Assembly (NCBI RefSeq): GCF_900142135.1
Contig: NZ_FQZU01000002.1
Span: 248,001-312,000 of the forward strand
Length of the DNA stretch: 64,000 nt
Source: Desulfatibacillum alkenivorans DSM 16219
GTDB lineage: Bacteria > Desulfobacterota > Desulfobacteria > Desulfobacterales > Desulfatibacillaceae
Direction: 5' to 3'
The notes under the pieces are model-generated. The model was not told where the DNA came from. It was given only the letters and a program-made list of their open reading frames with translations, and did no database searches. This document shows, piece after piece, positions 9,023-16,601 of this stretch; within the stretch, counting starts at the first letter, position 1; each line of letters begins with the position of its first letter. Both the position numbers and the translations under genes were made by a program.

Positions 9023-9072
9023 GACTCCGGTTATAGGACGGAAACAGCGAGCGGTCCTTGACCTGAGTCAAG
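9023..9072 (-). promoter_or_regulatory. Predicted HcpR (CRP/FNR-family) operator and promoter of the hcp operon
   Basis: CTTGAC-CTGA-GTCAAG (9057-9072) is a perfect 6+6 palindrome with the TTGAC-N4-GTCAA pattern associated with HcpR regulators. On the minus strand a -10 box TATAAC lies at 9035-9030, giving a start near 9023. The palindrome centre (9064.5) is then about 41.5 bases upstream, the class II activator position of CRP/FNR proteins. The transcription start is inferred, not measured. Confidence 0.7.
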
Positions 9073-9235
9073 AATAAGAATTTTTTTGAATATTTTTTGG
9101 TTGGAGCTGATTTTCTATTCGAAGCAAGATACATACCATGTGATTCGTGGGCATGTACGGGATATAAATGGGCAAATTGGTCCGACCAGTAACCCAGTAG
9201 ACCAGTTGGCGTTGGATTGTGAATTTGCTCGTGAA

Positions 9236-9270
9236 GAAAAAACAGGCGTCCGGGCAAAGCCCGGCGCCTG
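9236..9270 (-). terminator. Intrinsic terminator of hsp20
   Basis: On the minus strand CAGGCGCCGGGC-TTT-GCCCGGACGCCTG is followed by six T's. It lies 40 bases past the Hsp20 stop. Confidence 0.88.
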
Positions 9271-9310
9271 GTTAAATTCCATTCAGGCCGGGGAGGCCAT
9301 TGGGAGGATA

Positions 9311-9745
9311 TCAGTTGATCTCGATTTTCCTGGTTTTTTCCTCCTCAGTCTTGGGAAGGACAATTTTCAGCACGCCGTCGGCGGTTTCGGCCTTAACACC
9401 GGCCAGATCCACGCCGTTGGGAACCCGCAGGCTGCGGGAAAAGCTGCCGTAGCTGCGCTCCATCACGTGGTATGTATCGGTTTCCTCTTTCTTCTCCTGC
9501 CTTTTTTCACCCTTGATGGTGAGCAGGCCCTCGCTGAGGCTGATGTCGATGTCTTCCTTGGCCAGGCCCGGGATTTCCGCCGTCACGACGTACTCCCCTT
9601 CGTTTTCCGCAACGTCCAGAGAGGGGATCCATTCCCTGTCTCTGGCAAGCCCTAAGCCGAAGTCTTCGAACATGCGATCGAACAGGTCCCAGGCGGGACG
9701 AGCCAACAGTCCTTGCCTACGAAGTTCAGGTAAATATTCGTTCAT
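9311..9745 (-). CDS. Small heat shock protein, Hsp20/alpha-crystallin family
   Basis: At 144 residues this is typical of Hsp20. It is an ATP-independent holdase that binds unfolding proteins in the cytoplasm. The N-terminal arm is WDLFDRMFEDFGL. The alpha-crystallin domain runs from about residue 38, through VVTAEIPGLAKEDIDISL and LTIKGEKR to GVLKIVLPK, and a C-terminal IEI-type anchor (TRKIEIN) mediates oligomers. AAAGGAGG precedes the ATG. A consensus -10 TATAAT lies at 9770-9765. The palindrome GCGGT-TAAC-ACCGC (9775-9788) sits in the spacer before it and could bind a repressor. It is not a CIRCE element. Confidence 0.95.
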   Translation of the reverse strand: MNEYLPELRRQGLLARPAWDLFDRMFEDFGLGLARDREWIPSLDVAENEGEYVVTAEIPGLAKEDIDISLSEGLLTIKGEKRQEKKEETDTYHVMERSYGSFSRSLRVPNGVDLAGVKAETADGVLKIVLPKTEEEKTRKIEIN

Positions 9746-9764
9746 AATCGCACCTCCTTTAAGA

Positions 9765-9793
9765 ATTATATCAAGCGGTTAACACCGCCTTTC
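9765..9793 (-). promoter_or_regulatory. hsp20 promoter with spacer palindrome
   Basis: The -10 box TATAAT is at 9770-9765. The -35 region 17 bases upstream (GAAAGG) is poor. GCGGTTAACACCGC at 9775-9788 is palindromic and fills the spacer, so regulation by a DNA-binding protein is plausible. No known operator is matched. Confidence 0.5.
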
Positions 9794-9876
9794 CGTAACT
9801 TTAAAATAATCATTTCCAAAAGGCAGTCAAGGAGGCTGCGCAGCAAATTTTGGTTTTTGAGACGCCGAAAACAGCC

Positions 9877-10977
9877 TTATATCGGCCCCGGATCGGCCAG
9901 TTTGTGGGTGAAAAAGATGGTGTACAACACGGCTATGTAGCCGCCCACGGCGGCGAAAGCCAGCATGGGATGCAAATGGCCGATGGGCGCCAGCCCGATA
10001 ACCACAAACCAATGCCAACCGATGAGGGTTTTGGAGTTCAGGCTGATGGGAAAGTCGTAATACCTGGCAATGACCGCCAGCCCGCACAAATTCCAGCCGT
10101 ACAGGGAGGCGAAGGCATGGAGGCGAAGCAGCCATCTGTATTTTTCGGTGGCGTATCCCGGGCCTATCTCCAGGAAGATGTAGGCGATGCCCGTGACGGC
10201 CGTGAACAAAAGAAATCCCAGGCCGGAGGTCAGGAATTGCTTCTGCTGCTGGGGCAGGCCCAACTTCATGTGGATGCCCAGAATCATGATAACGGCGGCG
10301 AAGAGGCACAGGGTCACCACCACCTGCCAGGCGAGCTGCTCGAATATGATGAAGATGAAAAAAATGATCACGCCCAGGTTGATGGCCCAGAAACCCAATT
10401 CCTTCAAAGGCCCGGAGGCGCCTTTGTCGCTTTTTTCCATGTAGGAGAAAATGAGCGACATGGTGATGAGGGAGGAGGGAAAGCTGAATCCCAAGAAAAA
10501 AACGTTCAAGGTCAGCTTGGGCAGATAAATCCAGTGCATGAATTGGTTGTTCAGGATGACGGCCGTGGAGATGAACAGGCCCATGGACAGGCACAGGAGC
10601 GAAGCCTGATGGAACTTGGCGGAGACCGGCTCGTTTTTTCGGACGAATCCCCATGGAAATACGGTGAATCTTTCCATGCGGATGCTTTCCACGATTCCGG
10701 CCATGATGACCGATACGATCATGGCTGTGATGTACATCTCCAGAAAAGCAAGGATAGCGTATCCGATTCCCAGGATCAAAAAGCACGTGGTCCGGAGCGT
10801 CAGGCATCTTTTTTCTTCGCTGAAAAGCAGGATGATGGTTCCGCCGCTGCACAGGTTGAAAAGGAAAATGTGCAGCCTTTCAAAACTATGGGCCGAGGTT
10901 ACGAAATAGTCCAGGTATCCGAAGGCCAGGGCCAGGGACATGAGGCTTGCAAAAAAGATTTTCAGTCCGGAACTCAT
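9877..10977 (-). CDS. Polytopic membrane protein of unknown function
   Basis: I chose the ATG at 10977, preceded by GAGGAAA, which gives 366 residues. A longer GTG start at 11043 lacks a ribosome site. About ten to twelve hydrophobic helices cover nearly the whole length, so it is an inner-membrane protein. Several helices carry histidines in pairs or next to Gly/Trp (RLHAF, GWHWF, GHLHPM). This is reminiscent of haem-binding membrane subunits such as NnrS or oxidase subunit I, but I cannot assign a family. It sits alone between hsp20 and a repeat element, with no obvious operon partner. Confidence 0.75.
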   Translation of the reverse strand: MSSGLKIFFASLMSLALAFGYLDYFVTSAHSFERLHIFLFNLCSGGTIILLFSEEKRCLTLRTTCFLILGIGYAILAFLEMYITAMIVSVIMAGIVESIRMERFTVFPWGFVRKNEPVSAKFHQASLLCLSMGLFISTAVILNNQFMHWIYLPKLTLNVFFLGFSFPSSLITMSLIFSYMEKSDKGASGPLKELGFWAINLGVIIFFIFIIFEQLAWQVVVTLCLFAAVIMILGIHMKLGLPQQQKQFLTSGLGFLLFTAVTGIAYIFLEIGPGYATEKYRWLLRLHAFASLYGWNLCGLAVIARYYDFPISLNSKTLIGWHWFVVIGLAPIGHLHPMLAFAAVGGYIAVLYTIFFTHKLADPGPI

Positions 10978-11040
10978 ATTTTCCTCTATCTTTTCAAGGA
11001 GGCGTTCGTTCTGTTTTATATCTGTCAGCTTCCAAAAAGA

Positions 11041-11337
11041 CACTGGGGCCCCGTTTCCGAGAGTGCGTCATGATGATTGCATAAAAAAACCGCAATCATC
11101 CCGCCGCCTCTCTCCACGGGGATGACGGAGTGCAGAGGCCTCCGTACTCAAAGGATCTTGGATGTTTTTCTCTTGTCATGACAGAAGAGCGGCAAGCGCC
11201 CTCCAATCTTTCAACAAGCTCAAAAGATCGTCATCCCGGCAAGGGCGATCCGCTTTTCAGGATCGTCCCGCAAGCCGGGACCCAGCGTCCTTGGGAACTA
11301 CCTCGGAACATGGTTGCTTGTTCGAACTCGACTTGGC
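11041..11337. repeat. Long intergenic repeat family B, copy 1
   Basis: About 297 bases align in order with 55018-55302. Shared blocks include CCGTTTCCG, GCAATCATCCCGCCGC, CTCCACGGGGATGACGGAG, CGTCATCCCGGCAAGGG, CAAGCCGGGACCCAGCG and TGCTTGTTCGAAC. It contains GATGATTGC/GCAATCATC and a nested hairpin whose inner stem GGGCGATCC (11243-11251) / GGATCGTCCC (11260-11269) sits inside CCCGGC/GCCGGG. No coding potential. It fills the gap upstream of the membrane protein at 9877. Confidence 0.75.
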
Positions 11338-11338
11338 A

Positions 11339-12742
11339 TTATCTCTCCTCATCCTGATCCAAAGACTCTCCGGTTTTGCCGAGCATATGGCGCAGGGCGG
11401 CTTCCAGGCCGGGATACCGGAAATCATAGCCCGAGCCCGCCAGCTTGTCCGCGCTCACCCGCGCGCTGGCAAGCACCACTTCCCGGCCCTTCTCCCCAAA
11501 GACCGCGTCCACAGCAAAGGCCGGAACCGGAAAGAACGCAGGACGCTTGAGCACGCCGGCCAGGGTCCTGGTGAATTCCAGGTTGGCGACCGGCTGCGGC
11601 CCCACGATGTTCACCGGGCCCTCCACGGCATCGTTGCACACCAAATGAAACAGGGCGCCCACGGCGTCGTCTATGCCGAGCCAGCTAAGATATTGCCTGC
11701 CGCTTCCCACCTTGCCGCCCAGGCCCATCCGGAAAAGGGGCAGGAACTCCGCCAAGGCGCCTCCCTGAGGGGATAAAACCACGCCGATCCGGCCCAAAAC
11801 GGTGCGGATGCCAGCGTCCGCAGCCGGCTGAGCCGCCTTTTCCCAGCGGTCGCACACCTCGGATATGAACAAAGCGCCCGGGCCGTCCGCTTCCGAAACA
11901 AGGCGGTCGCCCGTATCCCCGTAAAACCCGATGGCCGAAGCGCTTAAAAACACCTTGGGCTTGGGATTCATGGCTGCGGCGGCCCGGGCCAAAAGTCCGG
12001 TTCCAAGCTCCCGGCTGTCGATGATCAGGCGTTTTTTCTTGTTGGTCCACAACCCCTGGCCGATGTTGTCTCCGGCCAGATGAATAATGGCGTCCGCCCC
12101 GTCCAGATCCCGGGGATTCAACTTGACGCGGACCGGATCCCAGAAGATTTCATCCTCGTTAACGGGCTGGCGGCGAACCAGCTTTTTGACCTTATGCCCG
12201 CCCGTGGTGAGAAAGGGAACCAGAGTCCTGCCGATCATGCCCGAAGCGCCGGATATGACGATGGTCATGGGCTTGGCGGCGAGCTTTTTATGCAAGGCCA
12301 CGTCCTGAAGCACGGTTTCGTGCCGCCACGTGAACATGGTTTCCAACTCCCTGGCGGCCCACCATCCGGCCGCCGGCCCGGACACAAAGGAAAAAGGCAG
12401 GCGGTATTCCACATTGTCTTCGTAAATGCAGTCGCCGTTGTTTTTATGAAAGCGGTGCTTGTGAATCCATTGGGAGAACGGTCCGCTCACCTGCCGGTCC
12501 GCAAAAAAGCGGTTCTCCTCCAGGGCGAAATGCTCGCTGCGCCATTTATAGGCGATTGGGCCGGTTTTCAAACGGAGCGTAACCTTGGTTCCCACCTCCA
12601 AAAGACCGGTCTTCTCCAGCACGGCCATGTCCGTCCAGGGCGGAGTCAAACGCTCCAGGGCGCCGGGCCTGGCATGCCAGGCAAAGACTTCCTCCACCGA
12701 AGCGGGAATGCGGGATTTCTTAACAAATACGGTATTGGGCAT
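11339..12742 (-). CDS. SRPBCC-domain and TIGR01777-type NAD-dependent epimerase fusion
   Basis: The protein has 467 residues in two parts. Residues 1-155 form a SRPBCC/START-like ligand-binding domain (TVFVKKSRIPASVEEVFAWH...; GPFSQWIHKHRF). Residues 158-460 are an extended short-chain dehydrogenase of the YfcH/SDR39U1 family. They show a Rossmann motif ISGASGMIGRTLVPFL, WDP, DAIIHLAGDNI, SASAIGFYGDTGD, LGRIGVVLSPQGGAL and the family's typical end ASARVSADKLAGSGYDFRYPGLEAAL. This fusion order is known in many bacteria. The substrate is unknown. ATG start; the gene is monocistronic as far as can be seen. Confidence 0.92.
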   Translation of the reverse strand: MPNTVFVKKSRIPASVEEVFAWHARPGALERLTPPWTDMAVLEKTGLLEVGTKVTLRLKTGPIAYKWRSEHFALEENRFFADRQVSGPFSQWIHKHRFHKNNGDCIYEDNVEYRLPFSFVSGPAAGWWAARELETMFTWRHETVLQDVALHKKLAAKPMTIVISGASGMIGRTLVPFLTTGGHKVKKLVRRQPVNEDEIFWDPVRVKLNPRDLDGADAIIHLAGDNIGQGLWTNKKKRLIIDSRELGTGLLARAAAAMNPKPKVFLSASAIGFYGDTGDRLVSEADGPGALFISEVCDRWEKAAQPAADAGIRTVLGRIGVVLSPQGGALAEFLPLFRMGLGGKVGSGRQYLSWLGIDDAVGALFHLVCNDAVEGPVNIVGPQPVANLEFTRTLAGVLKRPAFFPVPAFAVDAVFGEKGREVVLASARVSADKLAGSGYDFRYPGLEAALRHMLGKTGESLDQDEER

Positions 12743-13003
12743 AATTTGGATTGCACCTTTTATTTAATTTGCAGCGAAAAACGGTTTCTTAACGGCTGCG
12801 TGCATTGTCATTTTTTTACATGGTCCATGATTGTGCATCAAACGGCATTTTTATCACATAACACAATGTAATCTGATTATCATCGTCTGGCAAGGGGTTG
12901 GAGGGTGATGATTGTTCCCAACCAGCTAAAGAGCCCACTGCAAACAGCCTCCCATAGCGCTATCTTACCACGCAATTTGACATGGCATTGGGTTGGATTT
13001 ATA
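12743..13003. other. Intergenic gap before the RHH unit, no gene seen
   Basis: This 261-base stretch between the divergent epimerase and RHH genes becomes AT-rich toward its right end. I see no conserved RNA or coding sequence in it. Promoter signals for the right-hand unit begin at 13004. Confidence 0.5.
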
Positions 13004-13082
13004 TTTTTGATATATTTTTGATATATTTTTTATATCATTTTGATATAATTCTATTGACACCATGACAAACAAAACATATTTT
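13004..13082 (+). promoter_or_regulatory. Promoter with four 11-bp phased GATATA repeats (putative operator)
   Basis: GATATA begins at 13009, 13020 and 13042, and its reverse TATATC at 13031, so the hexamers fall exactly 11 bases apart. The first two are complete TTTTTGATATA units. Directly downstream lies a strong promoter: TTGACA at 13054-13059, a 17-base spacer, and TATTTT at 13077-13082. One-turn spacing on one DNA face is what cooperative ribbon-helix-helix repressors bind, and the first gene downstream encodes such a protein, so autoregulation is likely. Confidence 0.7.
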
Positions 13083-13126
13083 ATACACGGAGGAATTTGC
13101 GAAGGGGGATTAAAGGAGTTCCAAAG

Positions 13127-13366
13127 ATGGAAAATCAAAAAAAGCGCGTCATGTTCACCTTTGACGAGGCCAGCCTTAAAAGCCTGCAAAAACTAAAAGA
13201 GGACGGAGGCTTTCCCTCCATGGCGGAAGCGGTCAGACGCTCGCTGCAAATCAACAAGGCCCTTAGGGAGCAAAGCGCCAAGGGTTTTACGGAGATCGTG
13301 GTGAAAAATCCGTCCACCGGCGAAGAACGGGTAATGGTGATCCCTGAGTTGACTAATGGGAGCTAA
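13127..13366 (+). CDS. Ribbon-helix-helix (CopG/Arc-type) DNA-binding protein
   Basis: The start is the ATG at 13127 with AAAGGAG upstream, giving 79 residues. It shows a basic N-terminal strand (KKRVMFTFDE), helix A (ASLKSLQKLKED) and helix B (SMAEAVRRSLQINKALREQ), the ribbon-helix-helix layout. The tail is short and may fold back or bind a partner (FTEIVVKNPSTGEERVMVI). Such proteins act as dimers, commonly as autorepressors or antitoxins. The following gene starts at the next base after its TAA, so both are one transcript. It is not paired with a recognisable toxin. Confidence 0.78.
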   Translation: MENQKKRVMFTFDEASLKSLQKLKEDGGFPSMAEAVRRSLQINKALREQSAKGFTEIVVKNPSTGEERVMVIPELTNGS

Positions 13367-13762
13367 ATGATGACAGAAGAGGGAACCGGGCGGGACTCTT
13401 TGGAAGCCATTGACGGAGGCGAGATCGTCGCCGGTGAGCCGTTTGAAGAAAGCGCCGTTCCCATTTCAGGTGCGGAGGAGCCCTTCTACCTCGAAGCCGG
13501 GGAAGTAACCGACCTGGATGTTCATCAATTTACATTCAATAAAGTTGCGCATGAGGCCAAGACCGCACGAATATTGGCGATAATAATTGTCATCATATTT
13601 GGAGTCAGTTTTTTTGTGCATTACTTGGCGATGTTCGTTGCCTTGCTATTGGATTGCGACCAAAAAGTCGCCTCTCTTGGGGATTTATTCAATAGTTGGC
13701 TGCCTGTCATTTCGGGTTTTGTGGGCGCCTGCGTAACTTACTATTTCACCAAAGACAAATAG
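13367..13762 (+). CDS. Small membrane protein of unknown function
   Basis: This 131-residue protein has an acidic, soluble N-terminal half (residues 1-65) and two predicted membrane helices, about 69-95 (ARILAIIIVIIFGVSFFVHY) and about 109-127 (NSWLPVISGFVGACVTYYF). The end is short and charged (TKDK). I recognise no family. Its ATG abuts the stop of the ribbon-helix-helix gene, so the pair is translationally linked and its level probably follows that regulator. A membrane-acting toxin with an RHH antitoxin is conceivable, but the long acidic N-terminus is unlike known small toxins. Confidence 0.65.
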   Translation: MMTEEGTGRDSLEAIDGGEIVAGEPFEESAVPISGAEEPFYLEAGEVTDLDVHQFTFNKVAHEAKTARILAIIIVIIFGVSFFVHYLAMFVALLLDCDQKVASLGDLFNSWLPVISGFVGACVTYYFTKDK

Positions 13763-13819
13763 TGTTTTCACTCTCGAAAAACTGAAAATACACAATAGGC
13801 GGCGTCTTCTACGTTGCGT

Positions 13820-14971
13820 TTACTCTTCCTTGGCGGCGTTGTTTACGCTGGCAAGGGGATAAAGCAAATGGTCCGCCAGCCAGGACACCACGGGCACAGC
13901 CAGGCCGTCTCCGATCAGGTGGTAGGCCTCGTTGTATTTTTGGGGCAATTGATAGTCGTCGGGCAGGCCCATCAGCCGGGCCGCCTCTCGAGTGGAAATC
14001 AGGCGGGCGGAAACGTCCTTGCCGTTGACGATCATTAAAATCTGCCGGCTGGACCCGCCCGCCGGAGTGCGCAGGCATCCGCTGATCTGGTCGAACCGCA
14101 CCTCCGCCCTTTGCACCCGGTTTCCGTCTGAATCCTTGCGGGTTCTTTTGTAGACGGTCCCCACGGTTATTTTTCCTGACTTTTTGACCGCTTCCACCTT
14201 GTTGATGTTGGCCTCGGACATCATGGAGAGGATGCGTTTCGTTTCTTCAGGCGTGTACAGGGAGACGCTTTGAGGTGCGTCTTCAATGAGGTCGGCCAGT
14301 TCAACCTTTCTCGGTTCGGGCCTGGGCAGATTCCACCAAATCCAATCCTTTTTTGTGGAAGCCGGCAGGGAGTTATACGCCTGCGCCGCCTTGGGCGTGT
14401 GCCAGAATCCGTCGGGCCCTTCCCGGCGAAGGGATTCTGGAATGAGCACGGCCTTCTTGCAGGCGACGATAAAGAGCCTGGGACGGGATTGGGGCGTGAA
14501 ATGGACCGCGTTCATAACCAATGGGCCGAAGCAATATCCCGCACTGCTAAGCGCCTTGGCCAGAACCTTGAAATCCTCCCCCTTGTTGGAGCTTAGGGCG
14601 CCCACTACGTTTTCCAGGACAATTACCGGGACGCCCCGGCCCAGGGAGTCCAGTTCTTTCATGAGATCCCAAAACGGCCAGAAGGTTCCGCTGCGCGCGC
14701 CTTGAAGCCCTTTTCCGTTCCCAGCCAGGGACAAATCCTGGCACGGAAAGGAGGCCCAGGCCAAATCCGCGTTTTCCTTAAGGTCGGCGGGAGTCGCCTG
14801 CGCCACGTCCCGAACATCCACCCTGGGGGCGCCGCCGTGGTTGATTTCGTAAGAGCGTGCTTTTTTTTTGCACCATTCGTTGACGTAGACGCATTTCCAT
14901 TGAGGCCCCAAGCCAAGGCTTGCCATGCCGCCGCCGGCGAAAAACTCGTAAAATCGGAATTTGTCAGCCAT
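13820..14971 (-). CDS. dcm: DNA (cytosine-5-)-methyltransferase
   Basis: The protein has 383 residues. Motif I is FFAGGGMASLGLG (residues 10-22), motif IV is SFPCQDLS with catalytic C77, and motif VI is LENV with E120. FTPQSRPRLFIVA (motif VIII) and the C-terminal RLISTREAARLMGLPDDY and YHLIGDGLAVPVV (motifs IX-X) follow. It transfers a methyl group from SAM to C5 of cytosine in a short DNA site. It lies 5 bases after vsr in the same transcript. No restriction endonuclease gene is present on either side, so it is an orphan methylase or one whose endonuclease has been lost. Confidence 0.96.
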   Translation of the reverse strand: MADKFRFYEFFAGGGMASLGLGPQWKCVYVNEWCKKKARSYEINHGGAPRVDVRDVAQATPADLKENADLAWASFPCQDLSLAGNGKGLQGARSGTFWPFWDLMKELDSLGRGVPVIVLENVVGALSSNKGEDFKVLAKALSSAGYCFGPLVMNAVHFTPQSRPRLFIVACKKAVLIPESLRREGPDGFWHTPKAAQAYNSLPASTKKDWIWWNLPRPEPRKVELADLIEDAPQSVSLYTPEETKRILSMMSEANINKVEAVKKSGKITVGTVYKRTRKDSDGNRVQRAEVRFDQISGCLRTPAGGSSRQILMIVNGKDVSARLISTREAARLMGLPDDYQLPQKYNEAYHLIGDGLAVPVVSWLADHLLYPLASVNNAAKEE

Positions 14972-14976
14972 GGGCC

Positions 14977-15387
14977 TTAGTCCTCAATAAAATCCCGGAT
15001 GATCGTTTCCAACTGCTCCAAGTCTTTGATCTGGCATTCCCAGATGACGAGAACTTGCCAGCCGTTGCTTTCCAGGGTTTCGATGTTTTTTTTATCCCGC
15101 TCCATGTTCCGGTCCAGCTTTTTGTTCCAGTATTCCGTGTTGGATGCAGGCCTGTTGGACGCCGGGCATCCCTGGTGCTGATGCCAGAAACAGCCATGGA
15201 CGAAGATGATTTTTTTTCGTCCGGGAAAGACAAGATCCGGCTTGCCGGGCAGGTCTTTTCTGTGAAGCCGGTATCGAAATCCCAGTCGAAAGACGGTGCG
15301 CCGCACGGTCCATTCAGGCTTGGTGTTTTTGCTCCGCACCTGCTTCATGGTGTGTTTTCGTTGCTTTTTCGTAAGGTTATCTGTCAT
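14977..15387 (-). CDS. vsr: Very short patch repair endonuclease
   Basis: The 136 residues match the Vsr family in length. Vsr nicks 5' of the T in T:G mismatches left by deamination of 5-methylcytosine, protecting sites of the partner methylase. D51 in GKPDLVFP aligns with the catalytic aspartate of E. coli Vsr. Zinc ligands are visible as C66, H69, H71 and C74 (HGCFWHQHQGC). The N-terminus MTDNLTKKQRKHTMKQVRSK is typical. It is the first gene of the vsr-dcm pair. The ribosome site is weak (AGAAG). Confidence 0.96.
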   Translation of the reverse strand: MTDNLTKKQRKHTMKQVRSKNTKPEWTVRRTVFRLGFRYRLHRKDLPGKPDLVFPGRKKIIFVHGCFWHQHQGCPASNRPASNTEYWNKKLDRNMERDKKNIETLESNGWQVLVIWECQIKDLEQLETIIRDFIED

Positions 15388-15401
15388 AAGCTTCTGGAAT
15401 A

Positions 15402-15430
15402 AAAGTACATAATTTTTAAAAATTAGTCAA
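15402..15430 (-). promoter_or_regulatory. vsr-dcm promoter
   Basis: On the minus strand TTGACT (15430-15425), a 17-base spacer and TACTTT (15407-15402) lie just before vsr. The spacer contains the AT palindrome AATTTTTAAAAATT. Confidence 0.65.
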
Positions 15431-15673
15431 GGAAAGGGCGAGGGGGCGCGCGACTATTCGAATAATTGCCCCCAATTTGGTTGGATTTGGTTTAGGGGCG
15501 GGGCTTGCCCTGCCCGGCATGCTCCTCGGGCGTCCCTAAGGCTTTTGAAAATGTCGCTGCCAAAGGCTGAAGATTCACTATCTCGTTGCTTTTTGGCGTT
15601 TCTCTTTTTTTCAAAAGGTGTTATGAAGCCATGCTCTTTTGAGGGCCATGGAGGCGGGGCAGGGAGTAAAGAA

Positions 15674-16594
15674 GTGGCGCAAAACAACATTGTAACAGCC
15701 GCTGGGGATCAGCCGGGCAAAGGGGTCGCCCTTGCCTATCTGGCCATATTCGCGGCGGTGGTTTTTTGGGGATTGTCCTTTGTGGCGTCCAAGATCGCTT
15801 TGGAAACCATCCCCATATTCACTTTGATTTTCATCCGGTTTTTTCTGGCCGCGCTTTTGTTTACAGGGATCTGGTTGAAGACCGGATTTCCCCGCCTTCT
15901 TAAAAAAGATTGGATAAAAATAACCTTATTGTCCTTGTTCGAACCGGGATTGTATTTTTATTGCGAAACCACAGGCCTGAGCCTTACTTCCGCTCCCAAA
16001 GCATCCCTGATCATAGCCACGATCCCGGTTTTTGTGCTGGTTGCAGCCGCGATTTTTCTTAAGGAAAAAGCCAGCAGGCTGAACTTCATGGGCGTGGCGG
16101 TTTCTTTGGCCGGAATCGGGATTTTGGTGGCCGGAGGCCGTGAGATCCAGTGGTCCCTGTCCGGAGAGATGTTGGGCGACGCCCTGGTTTTCGGCGCCGT
16201 GATCGCCGCCAGTATATACATTATCATGGCCAGGGATTTGGGGCTGACCCATTCGGCTTTGACAATCACGGGCCTGCAATCGCTTTTCGCTGCAACTTTA
16301 TACCTGCCTGCCTTTATTTGGGAATTCCCCCAGGTGAAGTGGGAAGGCCTGACTTCCCATTCCTTGTGGGCTTTGTGCTACTTGGTGATTTTCGCCACGT
16401 GTGCGGCTTTTTTCTGCTGGAACTATTCCCTGACGAAAATCCGGGCCTCCTCGGCGTCGGTGTTTTTGAACGGAATTCCCGTGGTCACAGCCCTGGCCGC
16501 CTGGGTTTTGTTGAGAGAAAGCCTGAACGCCGCGCAAATGAGCGGCGGCGCGCTCACGCTCATCGGCGTTTATATGGCCAACCTGCGCAGATGA
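15674..16594 (+). CDS. EamA (DMT) family transporter
   Basis: I prefer the GTG at 15674: AGGGAG lies 7 bases upstream and it gives 306 residues, the family's normal size. Upstream in-frame ATGs (15545, 15623) would add a charged stretch unlike the family. About ten membrane helices form two EamA repeats, with FWGLSFVASKIALETIPIFTLIFIRFF opening the first and HSLWALCYLVIFATCAAFFCWNYSL in the second. These are inner-membrane metabolite exporters or importers. The substrate is not predictable. The last 8 bases before 16602 separate it from the convergent phospholipase D gene. Confidence 0.88.
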   Translation: MAQNNIVTAAGDQPGKGVALAYLAIFAAVVFWGLSFVASKIALETIPIFTLIFIRFFLAALLFTGIWLKTGFPRLLKKDWIKITLLSLFEPGLYFYCETTGLSLTSAPKASLIIATIPVFVLVAAAIFLKEKASRLNFMGVAVSLAGIGILVAGGREIQWSLSGEMLGDALVFGAVIAASIYIIMARDLGLTHSALTITGLQSLFAATLYLPAFIWEFPQVKWEGLTSHSLWALCYLVIFATCAAFFCWNYSLTKIRASSASVFLNGIPVVTALAAWVLLRESLNAAQMSGGALTLIGVYMANLRR

Positions 16595-16601
16595 ATCGTC
16601 C

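Noticed and set aside
13004-13047. AT-rich repeat array considered as a replication origin with iterons
   Set aside because: It lies in a promoter with no DnaA boxes, no initiator gene and only four units. An operator is a better fit.
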